Shown here piece after piece: positions 10,130 to 19,173 of a stretch of 64,000 bases of DNA; position 1 is the stretch's first letter; each line of letters begins with the position of its first letter. Both the position numbers and the translations under genes were made by a program. The notes beneath the pieces were generated by a model, which did not search any database, was not told the DNA's origin, and worked only from the letters and a program-made list of their open reading frames with translations. The stretch comes from Conexibacter woesei Iso977N (GTDB lineage: Bacteria > Actinomycetota > Thermoleophilia > Solirubrobacterales > Solirubrobacteraceae): assembly GCF_000424625.1 (NCBI RefSeq), contig NZ_AUKG01000001.1, positions 806,001 through 870,000 on the forward strand, given 5' to 3'.

Positions 10130-10148
10130 TAGCGTAAGATCACTGTTC

Positions 10149-10916
10149 GTGTCAAGCGACGAGTCCTTCCCCGTCCCCCCGTGGTCCGCGGCCGCGACCC
10201 GCGGCCGCGCGGCCTCCGCGACCGAGTCGGCGCCCGCCAAGGCGCCGCTCACGCGCGTCGCGATCGTCGCCGCGGCGTTGGAGCTGCTGGACGCCGACGG
10301 CCTCGACGGCGTCTCGATGCGCCGCGTCGCGCAGAAGCTGGAGACCGGGCCCGCGTCGCTCTACCAGCACGTCGGCAACAAGGACGAGCTGCTGGAGGCG
10401 GTCCTGGACCGCGTCTGCGCGGCGATCGACGTCCCGGCGCCCGGGGCCGGTCCCGACGGCTGGCAGGAGCCGCTGAAGGAGCTGCTGCGCCGGATGCGCA
10501 AGGTCATCGGCGCCCACCAGGACTTGGCCTACATCATGCTCGGGCGGGTCCCGACCGGCCCCAACGCGCTGGCCGGCGCCGAGGGCATGCTCGCGATCCT
10601 CGACGCGGGCGGCATCACGGGCCGGCTCGCCGCGCAGACGGTCGACCTGCTCGCGCTGTTCGTCGCCTCGGTCACCTACGAGGACGCGATCCGGCGCCGG
10701 CTGATCGGCACAGTGCAGGAGGCCGAGGTCTACGTCGAGCAGGTCGGCGCCTACCTGCGGGCGCTGCCCGGCGACCGCTTCCCGATGCTCAACCGGCTGG
10801 CCGACGTGCTCACCACGTTCGACGAGGACACCGAGGACGCGGGCTTCGAGTTCGCGCTCGACGTCCAGATCCGCGGGATCGCGGCGCTCGCCGCGCAGGC
10901 GCGCGCCGCCGGCTAG
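10149..10916 (+). CDS. TetR-family regulator (TetR_C large-ligand type)
   Basis: A 255-residue repressor. After a 40-residue alanine/proline-rich leader, the HTH lies at about residues 40-85 ([19 protein letters not shown] then [30 protein letters not shown]). The C-terminal domain resembles the TetR_C class of tetracycline/macrolide-type repressors. GTG 10149 directly follows operator half-sites. It is divergent from the DHA2 exporter it presumably controls. Its stop interlocks with the convergent response regulator by CTAG. Confidence 0.88.
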   Translation: MSSDESFPVPPWSAAATRGRAASATESAPAKAPLTRVAIVAAALELLDADGLDGVSMRRVAQKLETGPASLYQHVGNKDELLEAVLDRVCAAIDVPAPGAGPDGWQEPLKELLRRMRKVIGAHQDLAYIMLGRVPTGPNALAGAEGMLAILDAGGITGRLAAQTVDLLALFVASVTYEDAIRRRLIGTVQEAEVYVEQVGAYLRALPGDRFPMLNRLADVLTTFDEDTEDAGFEFALDVQIRGIAALAAQARAAG

Positions 10917-11305
10917 GCGCTGTCGCGCGCGGCGCGGCGTGCGGCCGCGGCCTGGCGGACCGCCTCGGCCAGCGCCTCGGCGTTGGCCGCCTTGCTGACG
11001 TGCCCGTCGGCGCCCGCCTCGCGGGCCTCGCCGGCCAGGTCCTCGTCGGGCATGCCGGAGACCAGCAGGATCGCGGCGTCCGGGAGCGTCTCGCGCACGT
11101 GGTGCAGCACCTGCATCGAGTGCTCGGGCTGCGGCAGCAGCCGGTCGAGGATCACGACGTCCGGCGCGGTCGCCGTGACCTGCGCGATCGCCTCGGCGGC
11201 GGAGCGGACGGCGCCGACGACCTCGATGTCGTCGTGGGCCTCCAGCCATGCCGCGGCCAGCGTCCCGAACCCGACCGAGTCGTCGGCGATGTAGACGCGG
11301 AGCAC
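10913..11305 (-). CDS. Single-domain response regulator (REC only)
   Basis: A 130-residue receiver domain without an output domain, like CheY/Spo0F. The acidic pair is D8/D9, the phosphoacceptor is D54 in VVILDRLLP, the Ser/Thr position is in LLVSGMPD, and the conserved Lys is in HVSKAAN. GTG 11305 is the only sensible start. The phosphodonor kinase is not adjacent; signalling by protein-protein contact or phosphotransfer is inferred. Confidence 0.88.
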   Translation of the reverse strand: MLRVYIADDSVGFGTLAAAWLEAHDDIEVVGAVRSAAEAIAQVTATAPDVVILDRLLPQPEHSMQVLHHVRETLPDAAILLVSGMPDEDLAGEAREAGADGHVSKAANAEALAEAVRQAAAARRAARDSA

Positions 11306-11335
11306 GGTACCCCGGCCGTGCGGCGCCGCTGCGCC

Positions 11336-11734
11336 TTAGTTCTGCGCGCCGCCGATGCCCAGGCGGGCATCGGTGAACGACGGCGGGTGGACGATGATCT
11401 GCGAGAAGCGCACGACCGTGACGATGTCCTCCATCGTCACCTTCTTGCCGTAGATCTGCTCGAGGAAGTGGATCATCTCCTCGTGGCGGCGGAACTCCGG
11501 GTTGTCGTGCTCGATGTCCCGCGGCGTCAGGTCGCGGACGCGCTTGACCTCGACCTGGTCGATGACCGCGTCGAAGATCTTCTCGCGCGGCGAGTGCTGG
11601 TACCCGATGGTCACCATCACCGCCTGGTTCTTCTTGTACTTGTGGGACTTGTCGCCCAACCGGATCGTCGCGGTCTTGCGACCACGCTTCAGCTGGTCGG
11701 CGAAGATCGTGGAGTAGAAGTTCAAGACCTGCAT
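11336..11734 (-). CDS. ASCH-domain (PUA-like) protein
   Basis: A 132-residue protein opening with VLNFYSTIFADQLKRGRKTATIRLGDKSHKYKK, which matches the ASCH fold (PUA-like, RNA-binding or N-acetylcytidine-amidohydrolase-like). It is lysine-rich and visibly less GC-biased than its neighbours, suggesting strong conservation or recent transfer. The start ATG 11734 is 13 bp from the Nudix gene stop on the same strand, so it is likely co-transcribed with crp-nudix. RNA binding is family knowledge; the precise role is unknown. Confidence 0.75.
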   Translation of the reverse strand: MQVLNFYSTIFADQLKRGRKTATIRLGDKSHKYKKNQAVMVTIGYQHSPREKIFDAVIDQVEVKRVRDLTPRDIEHDNPEFRRHEEMIHFLEQIYGKKVTMEDIVTVVRFSQIIVHPPSFTDARLGIGGAQN

Positions 11735-11747
11735 CCGACGCCGGAGA

Positions 11748-12185
11748 CTACCCGTCGGAGCTGATCCGCGACAGTGCGCGGGCCACCATCTCGCGCTCGC
11801 CGTCGTACGTCAGGGCGGTCGCCGCCTCGCTCAGCGGCATCCATTCGGCCCGCTCGACCTCGTGGTCGTGGTCGGCGACGTCGCCGCCGACGTAGTCGAA
11901 CAGCCAGAAGTCGACCTGCTTGGCGATGCGCTTGCCCTTGCGCATGTACCAGTAGTTCACGGCTCCCAGCGCGTCGCCCCTGGGCGTCGCGTCGACGCCG
12001 GCCTCCTCGCGGATCTCGCGGCCGGCGGCCTGCAGCGGCGTCTCGCCGGGGTCGACGTGGCCCTTCGGGAGCGCCAGGACCTTCGCGCCGTTGGCGGCGC
12101 GGCGTGTCGGCACGATGACAACGACCTGGTCGCCGCGGACGACGACGCCGCCCGCCGAGAACTCCGTGGGCTTCGCGTCGGCCAT
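11748..12185 (-). CDS. Nudix hydrolase
   Basis: A 145-residue hydrolase of nucleoside-diphosphate-linked compounds. The complete Nudix box GHVDPGETPLQ-A-AGREIREEAG is present at about residues 45-67, with catalytic Glu residues in REIREE. The preceding VVVRGDQVVVIVPTRR is the first beta-sheet. ATG 12185 shares its A with the stop of the Crp-like gene (TGATG), indicating translational coupling. The substrate (ADP-ribose, Ap4A, oxidised dNTP) cannot be read from sequence. Confidence 0.9.
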   Translation of the reverse strand: MADAKPTEFSAGGVVVRGDQVVVIVPTRRAANGAKVLALPKGHVDPGETPLQAAGREIREEAGVDATPRGDALGAVNYWYMRKGKRIAKQVDFWLFDYVGGDVADHDHEVERAEWMPLSEAATALTYDGEREMVARALSRISSDG

Positions 12186-12886
12186 CAGTAGACGTAGCGC
12201 TCCAGCGCCGACGGCTCGTGGACGGTGACGCGGCCGCGGCCCTGCGTGACGACGCCGGCGCGCTCGAGGACGGCCAGGAAGCGGGAGGCGGACTCGCGGC
12301 TCGAGCCCGCGAGCTGCGCGATGTCGGCCTGCGTGATCGTCACGAGGACGTCGCGCTCGCCGGCGCCTTCGGACTGCGCCTGCCGGACCAGCTGTCCGAG
12401 CACGCCCGCGACGCGCGACTGCACGGTCTGGAACGACTGGCGCGCCAGGCGCTCGTTGGCTTCCCGCAGGCGGCGGCCGAGGCCGATGACGAGCTTGACC
12501 GCGATGTCCGGGTGCTCCCTGAGCAGGCGGCGCATGTCCTGGCCGAGGATCGCGATCGCCTCGACGTCGTCGAGCGTCTCGATCGTCGCGGAGCGCTTCT
12601 CGTCGTCGAACATCGCCAGCTCGCCGAAGATGTCGCCCGGCCCGAAGTGCGCGAGCGTGATCGTGCGGCCATCGACGTTCTCGCGCACCGCGCGGGCGTG
12701 GCCGCGGCCGACGATGTAGCACGTGTCGCTGGCGTCGCCCTCGCGGAAGATCACCGTGTTGCCGGTGAAGTGGCGCGGGACCGCGACGTCGGCGACGCGC
12801 CCGAGGTCGACCGGCGCCAGGGCCTCGAAGACCGGCACCTGCGCGAGCAGCTCGATGCTGCTCTGGGTGCTGGGCTGTGGCGGCAC
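12185..12886 (-). CDS. Crp/Fnr-family transcriptional regulator
   Basis: A 233-residue cyclic-nucleotide-type regulator. The N-terminal beta-roll includes RHFTGNTVIFREGDASDTCYIVGRG and the phosphate-binding-cassette-like FGELAMFDDEKRSATI. A long dimerisation helix leads to a winged HTH (ITQADIAQLAGSSRESASRFL). I chose GTG 12886; a GTG at 12925 would add 13 residues of low-complexity sequence. It is coupled to a downstream Nudix gene. The effector (cAMP, other, or none) is not decided by the residues I can see. Confidence 0.9.
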   Translation of the reverse strand: MPPQPSTQSSIELLAQVPVFEALAPVDLGRVADVAVPRHFTGNTVIFREGDASDTCYIVGRGHARAVRENVDGRTITLAHFGPGDIFGELAMFDDEKRSATIETLDDVEAIAILGQDMRRLLREHPDIAVKLVIGLGRRLREANERLARQSFQTVQSRVAGVLGQLVRQAQSEGAGERDVLVTITQADIAQLAGSSRESASRFLAVLERAGVVTQGRGRVTVHEPSALERYVY

Positions 12887-12947
12887 CTCGCGGAGTCTAT
12901 GGCACTTGTGTGACGCGCGGCGCACATTGGGCGCGGCGCAGACGTTG

Positions 12948-14180
12948 TCAGGACGCGGACGCGTCGAGCGCGGACTCGCGGCGGTGGCGGCGGAGCTGGC
13001 GCGCGGCCAGCCACGCGAGGCCGGCGACGAGGCCCAGCGGGATCAGGACCGCCAGCGCGATCAGCGCGATGCCGAGCGCGACGGCCAGGACGCGCCCCGC
13101 GTCGTGCAGCGCGTCGCCGGGCGACCATGGGCCGCCGCCGGAGTTCTTGTCGTCCTTGGCCGCGACGCCGCGCTTGCCCTCGACGTCGACCTCGACGGTC
13201 GCCAGCTGCGCGCGGCGCTGCTGCTGGGTCAGCTCGGTCCTGCGCGCGGCGATCGTCCGGCGGTTGTCGGCCAGGCGCGCCTTGAGGCTGGCGATCCGGG
13301 CGGTCGTCGTCGCGGCGCCGAGCGCGCGCAGCAGCGCCTTGCGCTCGGCGTTGGCCTCCTGGAGGCGGTCGCTCGCGGCGTTGGCCTGCGCGGTGATGTC
13401 GGTCGCGGACTGGTTCAGCCCGCCGACGTGCGCGAGCCTGGAGAGCTGGGCGATCGCGCTGTCCAGCCGCGCGGACGGGATCCGCAGCGTGAACTGCGCC
13501 GAGCCCGCGTTGTCGCGCGTCGTGACGTTCGACTCCTGGACGTAGCCGCCCGCGGCCTGCGTCGCGCGGACCACGCCGTCGGCGGTGTCCTGGACGTCGC
13601 CCGGCGCGGGCGTCAGCGTCAGCGACGCGGCCCGCTCGACCTTGCGCGACGAGGCGATCGTGGGCAGCGGGACGTTCGGCGTGCTGCTCCCGCTGGTGCT
13701 GCTCCGGACGCCTGGCGACACCGTGCCGCTCGACTTCGCGACGGTCTCGGGATGCGGCGGGCTCGCGGCCGAGGTGGACGCGGCCGAGTCCTCGGTCGCG
13801 CTCATGAACTTCGGCGCGCTCGCCGACGACGACGCGTTGTCGCTCCCGCCGCCGTGCGACGACGTGATCGCCAGCGTCACGACGACCGCCGACAACATCG
13901 CCACAGCCGCCGGGCCGAGCACCTGCGGGCGGCGCAGCCAGGCGAGGCGCGGCTCGGTGCGCTTGCGCCGCGGCGTCTCGGCCTCGCGCGGGAAGCCGGC
14001 GTGGACGCGGGCGTCGAGCGACGCCAGGAACGCGGCGTCCGGCTCCGGGCGCAGCGCGTCGACGTCGGCGACGAGCAGCGCCAGGTCGGGGTCGGCGGCC
14101 GGCTCGCCGGCCAGCGCGGCTTCGAGCTCGCGCAGGCCGTGGTCGACCTCGGGATCGGGGAGCGCGTCACGACGGCGCAT
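12948..14180 (-). CDS. DUF4349 membrane protein, putative anti-sigma partner
   Basis: A 410-residue membrane protein. An acidic N-terminal cytosolic part of about 85 residues precedes TM1 at about 90-110 (VLGPAAVAMLSAVVVTLAI). A low-complexity Ser/Ala linker follows, then the DUF4349 domain with the typical GGYVQESNV strand, a coiled coil, and a final TM (VLAVALGIALIALAVLIPLGLV). It overlaps the 3' end of an ECF sigma gene by 14 bp and is translated from the same operon, so its cytosolic N-terminus may sequester that sigma factor. The anti-sigma role is inference; DUF4349 has no established activity. Confidence 0.82.
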   Translation of the reverse strand: MRRRDALPDPEVDHGLRELEAALAGEPAADPDLALLVADVDALRPEPDAAFLASLDARVHAGFPREAETPRRKRTEPRLAWLRRPQVLGPAAVAMLSAVVVTLAITSSHGGGSDNASSSASAPKFMSATEDSAASTSAASPPHPETVAKSSGTVSPGVRSSTSGSSTPNVPLPTIASSRKVERAASLTLTPAPGDVQDTADGVVRATQAAGGYVQESNVTTRDNAGSAQFTLRIPSARLDSAIAQLSRLAHVGGLNQSATDITAQANAASDRLQEANAERKALLRALGAATTTARIASLKARLADNRRTIAARRTELTQQQRRAQLATVEVDVEGKRGVAAKDDKNSGGGPWSPGDALHDAGRVLAVALGIALIALAVLIPLGLVAGLAWLAARQLRRHRRESALDASAS

Positions 14181-14682
14181 GGCAGGCCTTCCGGAGTCGG
14201 GTCACCGCGCGGTGCACGCGCGTGCCGGCGTTGGCGACGGAGATGTTCAGGACCTTCGCGATCTCGCTGTTGCTCAGGCCGGCGTGGAACTTCAGGGCGA
14301 TCAGCTCGCGCTCGCGCGGGTCCAGCTGCGCCAGCGCGGCGCGGACGGTGGCGCGCCGGGCGGCGGCCTCGGCCGCGTCGTCGTCCGGTGGTGGCGCGGC
14401 GTCCTCCGGATCGCTCAGCAGCGCGGCGGTGCGCTTGCGCCGGCGGAGCTCGTCGAGCGCCGCGTTGCGGCCGATCGCGAACAGCCAGGCGCGCTGCGTG
14501 CCCTTGCGGTCGTCGAACGACGACTGCCTGCGGTAGGCGCGTTCGAAGGTCAGCGCGGTGACGTCCTCGGCCGCCGCCCGGTCGCGCAGGAGCGTGAAGA
14601 CGTAGGCGAAGAGGTCCGAGGCCGTCTCGCGGTACAGCGCATCGAACCGGGCGGTCGTCGGTTCGGAAGTCGAGAGCTCCAT
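14167..14682 (-). CDS. ECF RNA polymerase sigma factor
   Basis: A 171-residue sigma-70-family factor. Region 2 is visible in FDALYRETASDLFAYVF followed by AEDVTALTFERAYRR and AWLFAIGRNAALDELRR. Region 4 is LDPRERELIALKFHAGLSNSEIAKVL. ATG 14682 places the protein at normal ECF length; upstream in-frame starts up to 14727 add nothing conserved. Its stop lies inside the DUF4349 partner gene. Divergent from a secreted protein gene that may be a target. Confidence 0.92.
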   Translation of the reverse strand: MELSTSEPTTARFDALYRETASDLFAYVFTLLRDRAAAEDVTALTFERAYRRQSSFDDRKGTQRAWLFAIGRNAALDELRRRKRTAALLSDPEDAAPPPDDDAAEAAARRATVRAALAQLDPRERELIALKFHAGLSNSEIAKVLNISVANAGTRVHRAVTRLRKACHAPS

Positions 14683-14746
14683 GACTGTTCCCACGACGAC
14701 ATTACGTTCCAACGGCCGATCCATCACACGCCGCTACGCTGCGCGC

Positions 14747-15262
14747 GTGCGCACCTTGACCGCTTCGGCGATCGCCGTCCTGGCCCTCGCGGGGCCCACC
14801 GCGTCCTCCGCGACGGCGGCCTCCGGCCCGACGATCGACAAGAACCCGCTGCTGTGGGCGACCGTCAACGTCTGCGACACGACCAAGCACCCGGACGTCA
14901 TCGGCATCCACGCCTCGATGCCCGGCGCCGGCAACACCGCCGAGAAGATGTACATGCGCTTCGCGGTCGAGTACTACAAGCCGACCTCGAAGAAGTGGGA
15001 GAAGCTCGGCCCGTCGACCGACTCCGGCTTCCACTACGTCGGCTCGGCCAGGTACGTGCGCCGCGTGTCCGGCTGGAACTTCTCGATGACCCCACCACCC
15101 GCGGGCCAGACCTACCGCCTGCGCGGCGTCGTGACCTTCCAGTGGCGCCTCAACGGCAAGGTCTCCCGCACCGCGGTGAAGCGCACGAGGTCCGGCCACA
15201 CCGGGACCAACGGCGCCGACCCCAAGGGGTTCAGCGCCGCCGAGTGCACCATCAAGCCGTAG
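14747..15262 (+). CDS. Hypothetical secreted protein
   Basis: A 171-residue protein with a Sec signal peptide ([19 protein letters not shown], cleavage probably after SATA-A near residue 25). The mature part is beta-rich with several aromatic strands ([31 protein letters not shown]) and two cysteines, one near each end, likely a disulfide. It suggests a small immunoglobulin-like or adhesin-like fold, but no family is recognised. GTG 14747 lies six bases after TACGCT, a leaderless start. It faces away from the ECF operon. Confidence 0.7.
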   Translation: MRTLTASAIAVLALAGPTASSATAASGPTIDKNPLLWATVNVCDTTKHPDVIGIHASMPGAGNTAEKMYMRFAVEYYKPTSKKWEKLGPSTDSGFHYVGSARYVRRVSGWNFSMTPPPAGQTYRLRGVVTFQWRLNGKVSRTAVKRTRSGHTGTNGADPKGFSAAECTIKP

Positions 15263-15278
15263 TTGTAGGCCTGTAGGA

Positions 15279-16004
15279 CTACGCCCCGGGGAGCGGGTCG
15301 AACAGGCGTGGGTCGTTGGTGATGACGCCGGTCACGCCCATGCGCTCGAAGCGGCGGATGCGCTTCGCGTCGTCGACCGTCCAGACGTAGAGCTCGCCGC
15401 CGGCGCGGCGGACCGCGCGGACGAAGTGGGGCGTGACGAGGGAGAAGTGCGACATGACGGCGTCGATCTCGCCGGCGCGCATGGCCTTCGTGATCGCGCG
15501 CGGGACGGTCCGGCGCAGGACCTGGACGGTCGCCAGCGCCAGCGGCTTGGTCGCCGGGTTGGCGAGGTAGTTGCGCTTGACCTTCGGGACGCTCCAGCCG
15601 ATCCGGACGTCGCTGCTGAGCTGGCGCAGGACCGGCAGCGACACGGTCTCCATCGTGCTGATCAGCGTCCGGGACTCCATCTGGCGCTCGCGCAGCGCCT
15701 GGATGACGCGGTGCTCGTAGCCGTGCGTCTTGAGGTCGACGTCGATCTCGACGCCCGCGAACGCCTCGCTCGCGAGGTGGTCCAGGCCCTCCTCGAGCGT
15801 CAGCGGCGTGCGCCTGCCCGCGTCCTTGAAGTCGTGGGCGAGGACGAGCGCGCCGCTGCCGTCGGGGTTCTCGGGCAGGACGTCGAACTCCACCATGTCG
15901 CAGCCGTGGGCGAGCGCGGCGTCGAACGACGCGAGCGTGTTGCCGGGCGCGATGTGGTCGGCGCCCTTGTGGCCGATCCGGCGGCCCGTGCGGTGTTCGG
16001 TCAT
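15279..16004 (-). CDS. Glycerophosphodiester phosphodiesterase
   Basis: A 241-residue GDPD-family enzyme that hydrolyses glycerophosphodiesters to glycerol-3-phosphate and an alcohol. The opening [22 protein letters not shown] carries the catalytic His and the E/N motif, here N in place of the common [13 protein letters not shown] and VLAHDF give metal ligands and the second catalytic His. The C-terminal [10 protein letters not shown] motif is present. ATG 16004 overlaps the Nei stop as ATGA, so both are co-translated. No signal peptide: a cytosolic enzyme. Confidence 0.88.
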   Translation of the reverse strand: MTEHRTGRRIGHKGADHIAPGNTLASFDAALAHGCDMVEFDVLPENPDGSGALVLAHDFKDAGRRTPLTLEEGLDHLASEAFAGVEIDVDLKTHGYEHRVIQALRERQMESRTLISTMETVSLPVLRQLSSDVRIGWSVPKVKRNYLANPATKPLALATVQVLRRTVPRAITKAMRAGEIDAVMSHFSLVTPHFVRAVRRAGGELYVWTVDDAKRIRRFERMGVTGVITNDPRLFDPLPGA

Positions 16005-16777
16005 GTCTGGCATCCCGGGCACCAGTATGTCGTCCGGTTGTCGTCGCCCTGCCCACGGGAGGTGATCCGGTTGGCACAGCGCGGGCAGGCGCGGCCGGTG
16101 TTGTTGTAGATCTTGCGGTGGCGCGCCTGGTTGCCGTCGCGCGCGGACTCCTGCATGCGTGGGCGCAGCTCCTGAAGGACGCGGTGGAGCTCGTCGTCGG
16201 ACACGTCGCGCAGCTTCCGCCACGGGTCCAGCTCGGCCAGCCAGCAGCCCTCGGCCTTCCAGAGGTTCCCGATCCCGGCGACGATCCGCTGGTCCAGGAG
16301 CGCGTCGCCGACGCCGCGCGTGGGGTCGTCGGTGCGGGCGCGGCGGATCACCTCGTCGGCGTCGAAGTCGTCCTTGATGATGTCGGGGCCGAGCAGCGCG
16401 AGGCGGCGGTCGAAGCGGCGGCGGGTCTCGGTCATCAGCTCCAGGACGGGGCCGTCGAACTGGACGACGTCGTTGTCGTCCTTCGTGATGACCAGCCAGG
16501 CGCGGCGGGGGTTGCGATGCCAGCGCTGGCCCTCCCTGACCACGCGCCAGGAGCCGGTCATGCGCAGGTGCGAGTGGATCGTGAGGTCGTCGCCGAAGCG
16601 TAGGAACAGGTGCTTGCCGTGCGCGGCGACGTCGGTGACCGCGCGCCCTTGCAGGCGCTCCGGCCAGCGGTCCTTGGCGTGGCGCGGGTGCGGGGTGCGG
16701 ATCGCGTCCGGGACCTGGCCTTCCAGGATCGGCCGCATGCGGTTGGCGGCGTAGTGGATGGTGTCGCCTTCGGGCAT
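16001..16777 (-). CDS. Endonuclease VIII-like DNA glycosylase (Nei2)
   Basis: A 258-residue bifunctional glycosylase/AP lyase of the Fpg/Nei family for oxidised bases. The N-terminus [11 protein letters not shown] has the catalytic Pro2-Glu3 and the PEGDTI form of Nei2 rather than PELPEV of Fpg. The helix-two-turn-helix is in [15 protein letters not shown], and the zinc finger is C-P-R-C with a second C-P-G-C pair near the C-terminus. GAGGA precedes ATG 16777. Starts only 29 bp from the divergent oxidase gene at 16807. Confidence 0.93.
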   Translation of the reverse strand: MPEGDTIHYAANRMRPILEGQVPDAIRTPHPRHAKDRWPERLQGRAVTDVAAHGKHLFLRFGDDLTIHSHLRMTGSWRVVREGQRWHRNPRRAWLVITKDDNDVVQFDGPVLELMTETRRRFDRRLALLGPDIIKDDFDADEVIRRARTDDPTRGVGDALLDQRIVAGIGNLWKAEGCWLAELDPWRKLRDVSDDELHRVLQELRPRMQESARDGNQARHRKIYNNTGRACPRCANRITSRGQGDDNRTTYWCPGCQT

Positions 16778-16806
16778 GCGTCCTCTTCGACTGTACGGTT
16801 CGGGAC

Positions 16807-18111
16807 GTGCACGCCGATCTCGCCGCGCTGGTGGGAGCCGAGCACGTCGCCTGCGACGTGGTGCTCGCGGATGAGTCAAGGCTGTCGGGGCGTGCGGCCG
16901 CGCTGGTCCGGCCGGGGAGCGCGGAGGAGGTCGCTCGCGTGGTCGCGTGGTGCTACGAGCGCGACATCGCGATGGTCCCGGTCGGTGGCCTGACGGGTTA
17001 CGCGGGCGGGGCGGTGCCGCGTGTCGATCCCGGCGGCGATGTCATAGCCATTGCCTTGAACCGCCTGGACCGGATCCGCTCGTTCGACCCGCTGGCCTGG
17101 CGGATGGAGGCCGAGGCGGGCGTGACGACGGCGACGATCGCCCGGCGCGCCCGCGAGTCCGGCCTGTTGTTCCCGCCCGACCCGGGCGCGGCGGAGCAGT
17201 CGCAGCTCGGCGGCAACCTCGCGACCAACGCGGGCGGGCCGCACGCGTTCAAGTACGGCGTGACGGGGCGGTGGGTGCTGGGCGTCGAGGCGGTGATCGC
17301 GCCGGGCGAGTTGGTGTCGTTCGGTGGGCCGGTGGTCAAGGACGTCGCGGGGCTGGACCTGCGCGCGCTGCTGATCGGCTCGGAGGGGACGCTCGGGATC
17401 ATCACCGCCGCGTGGCTGCGGTTGGTCCCGGCGCCGGAGGAGACGTTCGTGGTCGCCGCGGGCTTCCCGTCGATCGCTGCCGGCTGTGCGGCGATCGACG
17501 CGGTGCGGGGGAGCGGCGTGGTGCCGGCCGCGCTGGAGTACCTCGACGGGCTGTCGCTGCGCGCCGCGCCGGCGCCGTTCGTCGATGGCTCGCCCGAGCT
17601 CTTGGTGGTCTGCGAGGCCGAGTCCGCGCACGAGCGCGACGAGCTGCTCGCCGCGCTCGGCGACGGCGCCGTCGCGCCGCCGCCGGCCGACGTGTGGCGC
17701 TGGCGCGAGGGCGTCTCGTTCGCGGTCCGCGGGCTGCGCGGCGACAAGCTCTCCGAGGACGTCGCGGTGCCGGTCGAGCGGCTGCGCGAGGCGATCGAGG
17801 GCGTCCTGGCGATCGGTGCGCGCGTGGGCGTCGAGGCGTGCTCGTGGGGTCACGCGGGCGACGGGAACCTGCACGCGTCGTTCCTGCATGGCTCGCCTGA
17901 GGGACGCGAACGCGCCGAGGCCGCGGCGGCGGAGCTGTTCGACCTCGCCCGCGCGCTCGGCGGGACCGCGAGCGGCGAGCACGGGATCGGGCTGCTGAAG
18001 GCCGGGCAGCTGTCGCGCCAGTGGGCGCCGGCGGCGGTCGGGGCGGCGCGGGCGGTCAAGCGGGCGCTCGATCCGAAGGGGCTGTTCAACCCGGGCAAGA
18101 AGGAGCCGTAG
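16807..18111 (+). CDS. FAD-binding oxidase, GlcD/D-lactate dehydrogenase family
   Basis: A 434-residue FAD-linked 2-hydroxyacid oxidase or dehydrogenase. The PCMH-type FAD domain shows VPVGGLTGYAGGAVP and GGNLATNAGGPHAFKYGVTG, and the C-terminal cap ends with GEHGIGLLKAGQ, as in GlcD. GTG 16807 follows TACGGT by seven bases (leaderless). First gene of a tight three-gene operon with a GlpA/LhgO-like oxidoreductase (4 bp later) and an FGGY kinase (overlap). The substrate is likely a 2-hydroxy acid or polyol phosphate derived from the kinase product. Confidence 0.9.
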   Translation: MHADLAALVGAEHVACDVVLADESRLSGRAAALVRPGSAEEVARVVAWCYERDIAMVPVGGLTGYAGGAVPRVDPGGDVIAIALNRLDRIRSFDPLAWRMEAEAGVTTATIARRARESGLLFPPDPGAAEQSQLGGNLATNAGGPHAFKYGVTGRWVLGVEAVIAPGELVSFGGPVVKDVAGLDLRALLIGSEGTLGIITAAWLRLVPAPEETFVVAAGFPSIAAGCAAIDAVRGSGVVPAALEYLDGLSLRAAPAPFVDGSPELLVVCEAESAHERDELLAALGDGAVAPPPADVWRWREGVSFAVRGLRGDKLSEDVAVPVERLREAIEGVLAIGARVGVEACSWGHAGDGNLHASFLHGSPEGRERAEAAAAELFDLARALGGTASGEHGIGLLKAGQLSRQWAPAAVGAARAVKRALDPKGLFNPGKKEP

Positions 18112-18114
18112 GCC

Positions 18115-19173
18115 GTGCCGGAAGTTGTCGTGGTCGGTGGTGGAGTTGTAGGCGTTGCCTGCGCGCTGGCGTTCGCGCGCCGCGGGGCGGACGTTGAGCT
18201 GCGCGAGACGCGGGACGCGCTGGGGCTCGCGGCGTCCGGGACGAACTCCGGGATCGTGCATACGGGCTTCGACTCGAAGCCGGGGGAGCTGGAGACCGAG
18301 CTGATCCTCCGCGCCGCCCAGCTGCGCGGCGAGGTGCTGGAGACGCTGGACGTGCCGTTCGAGCGCCGGGGCGCGACGCTGACGCCGCGCTCGGAGGCGG
18401 ACCGCGAGGTCGTGCGCAAGTTGTATGACAACGCGTGCGCCAACGGCGTGGACGTCGTGCTCGGCGAGGACGGCGTGCTGTGGGTCCCGGGGGAGGGGAT
18501 GACCGATCCGGTCGCGTTCACGCTCGCGCTGGCGGGCGCGGCGGTCGAGCACGGGGCGCGGTTCGCGCTGGGGGCGCCGGTCGAGGCGCCGATCGACGCC
18601 GACGTCGTGGTCAACGCGGCGGGCCTGGGCGCGGGTCGCGTGGCGCGGCTCTACGGGGACGCGTCGTTCGACATCTACCCGCGCAAGGGCGAGTTCCTGG
18701 TCTTCGACGTCGCGCCGCCCGAGCACATCCTGCTGCCCGTGCCGACCGCGCGGACCAAGGGCGTCCTGGTGTTCCCGACGCTCGACGGCCGGACCGTCGC
18801 GGGGCCGACCGCGGTCGACCTCGACGTCGAGGACTGGACGGTGCGCGCGGAGGCGCGCGGCGAGATCCTGGCGAAGGCGATCGACATGTACGGGTCGCTC
18901 GCGGGCGCCGAGCCGGCGTTCTCGTACGCGGGATTGCGCCCGGCCGGGCGCGACGGCGCGAACTACGTCGTGCGCCGCAGCGACGCCGACGCCCGGTTGA
19001 TCCACGCCGCCGCGATCCGCTCCACCGGCCTGACCGCCTGCCTGGCGATCGCCGAGCGCGTCGTGCTGCTGGCCGGGCTCGACAGCGAGCCCGAGGAGCC
19101 GCTCCGGGCCGGCGCGCCCTGGCTGCGCCACGCCGGCCCGTGGTGGCGCCGGACGGCGGAGCGCCTGGCGTGA
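18115..19173 (+). CDS. FAD-dependent oxidoreductase, GlpA/LhgO (DAO) type
   Basis: A 352-residue DAO-fold flavoprotein: N-terminal Rossmann VVVGGGVVGVACALAFARRG, then SGTNSGIVHTGFDSKPGELET, which is the flavin-site signature of glycerol-3-phosphate dehydrogenase GlpA and L-2-hydroxyglutarate oxidase LhgO. The conserved FPRKGEF-like strand is present as YPRKGEFLVF. It is shorter than GlpA, lacking the C-terminal BFD/Fe-S part. The following FGGY kinase of glycerol-kinase appearance favours a phosphorylated polyol, but LhgO-type 2-hydroxyacid oxidation is equally compatible. Confidence 0.85.
   Translation: MPEVVVVGGGVVGVACALAFARRGADVELRETRDALGLAASGTNSGIVHTGFDSKPGELETELILRAAQLRGEVLETLDVPFERRGATLTPRSEADREVVRKLYDNACANGVDVVLGEDGVLWVPGEGMTDPVAFTLALAGAAVEHGARFALGAPVEAPIDADVVVNAAGLGAGRVARLYGDASFDIYPRKGEFLVFDVAPPEHILLPVPTARTKGVLVFPTLDGRTVAGPTAVDLDVEDWTVRAEARGEILAKAIDMYGSLAGAEPAFSYAGLRPAGRDGANYVVRRSDADARLIHAAAIRSTGLTACLAIAERVVLLAGLDSEPEEPLRAGAPWLRHAGPWWRRTAERLA

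Noticed and set aside
16876-19131. 751-codon frame antisense to the oxidase operon
   Set aside because: Composed of Arg/Ala/Gly/His repeats without family motifs; the plus-strand genes have clear signatures.
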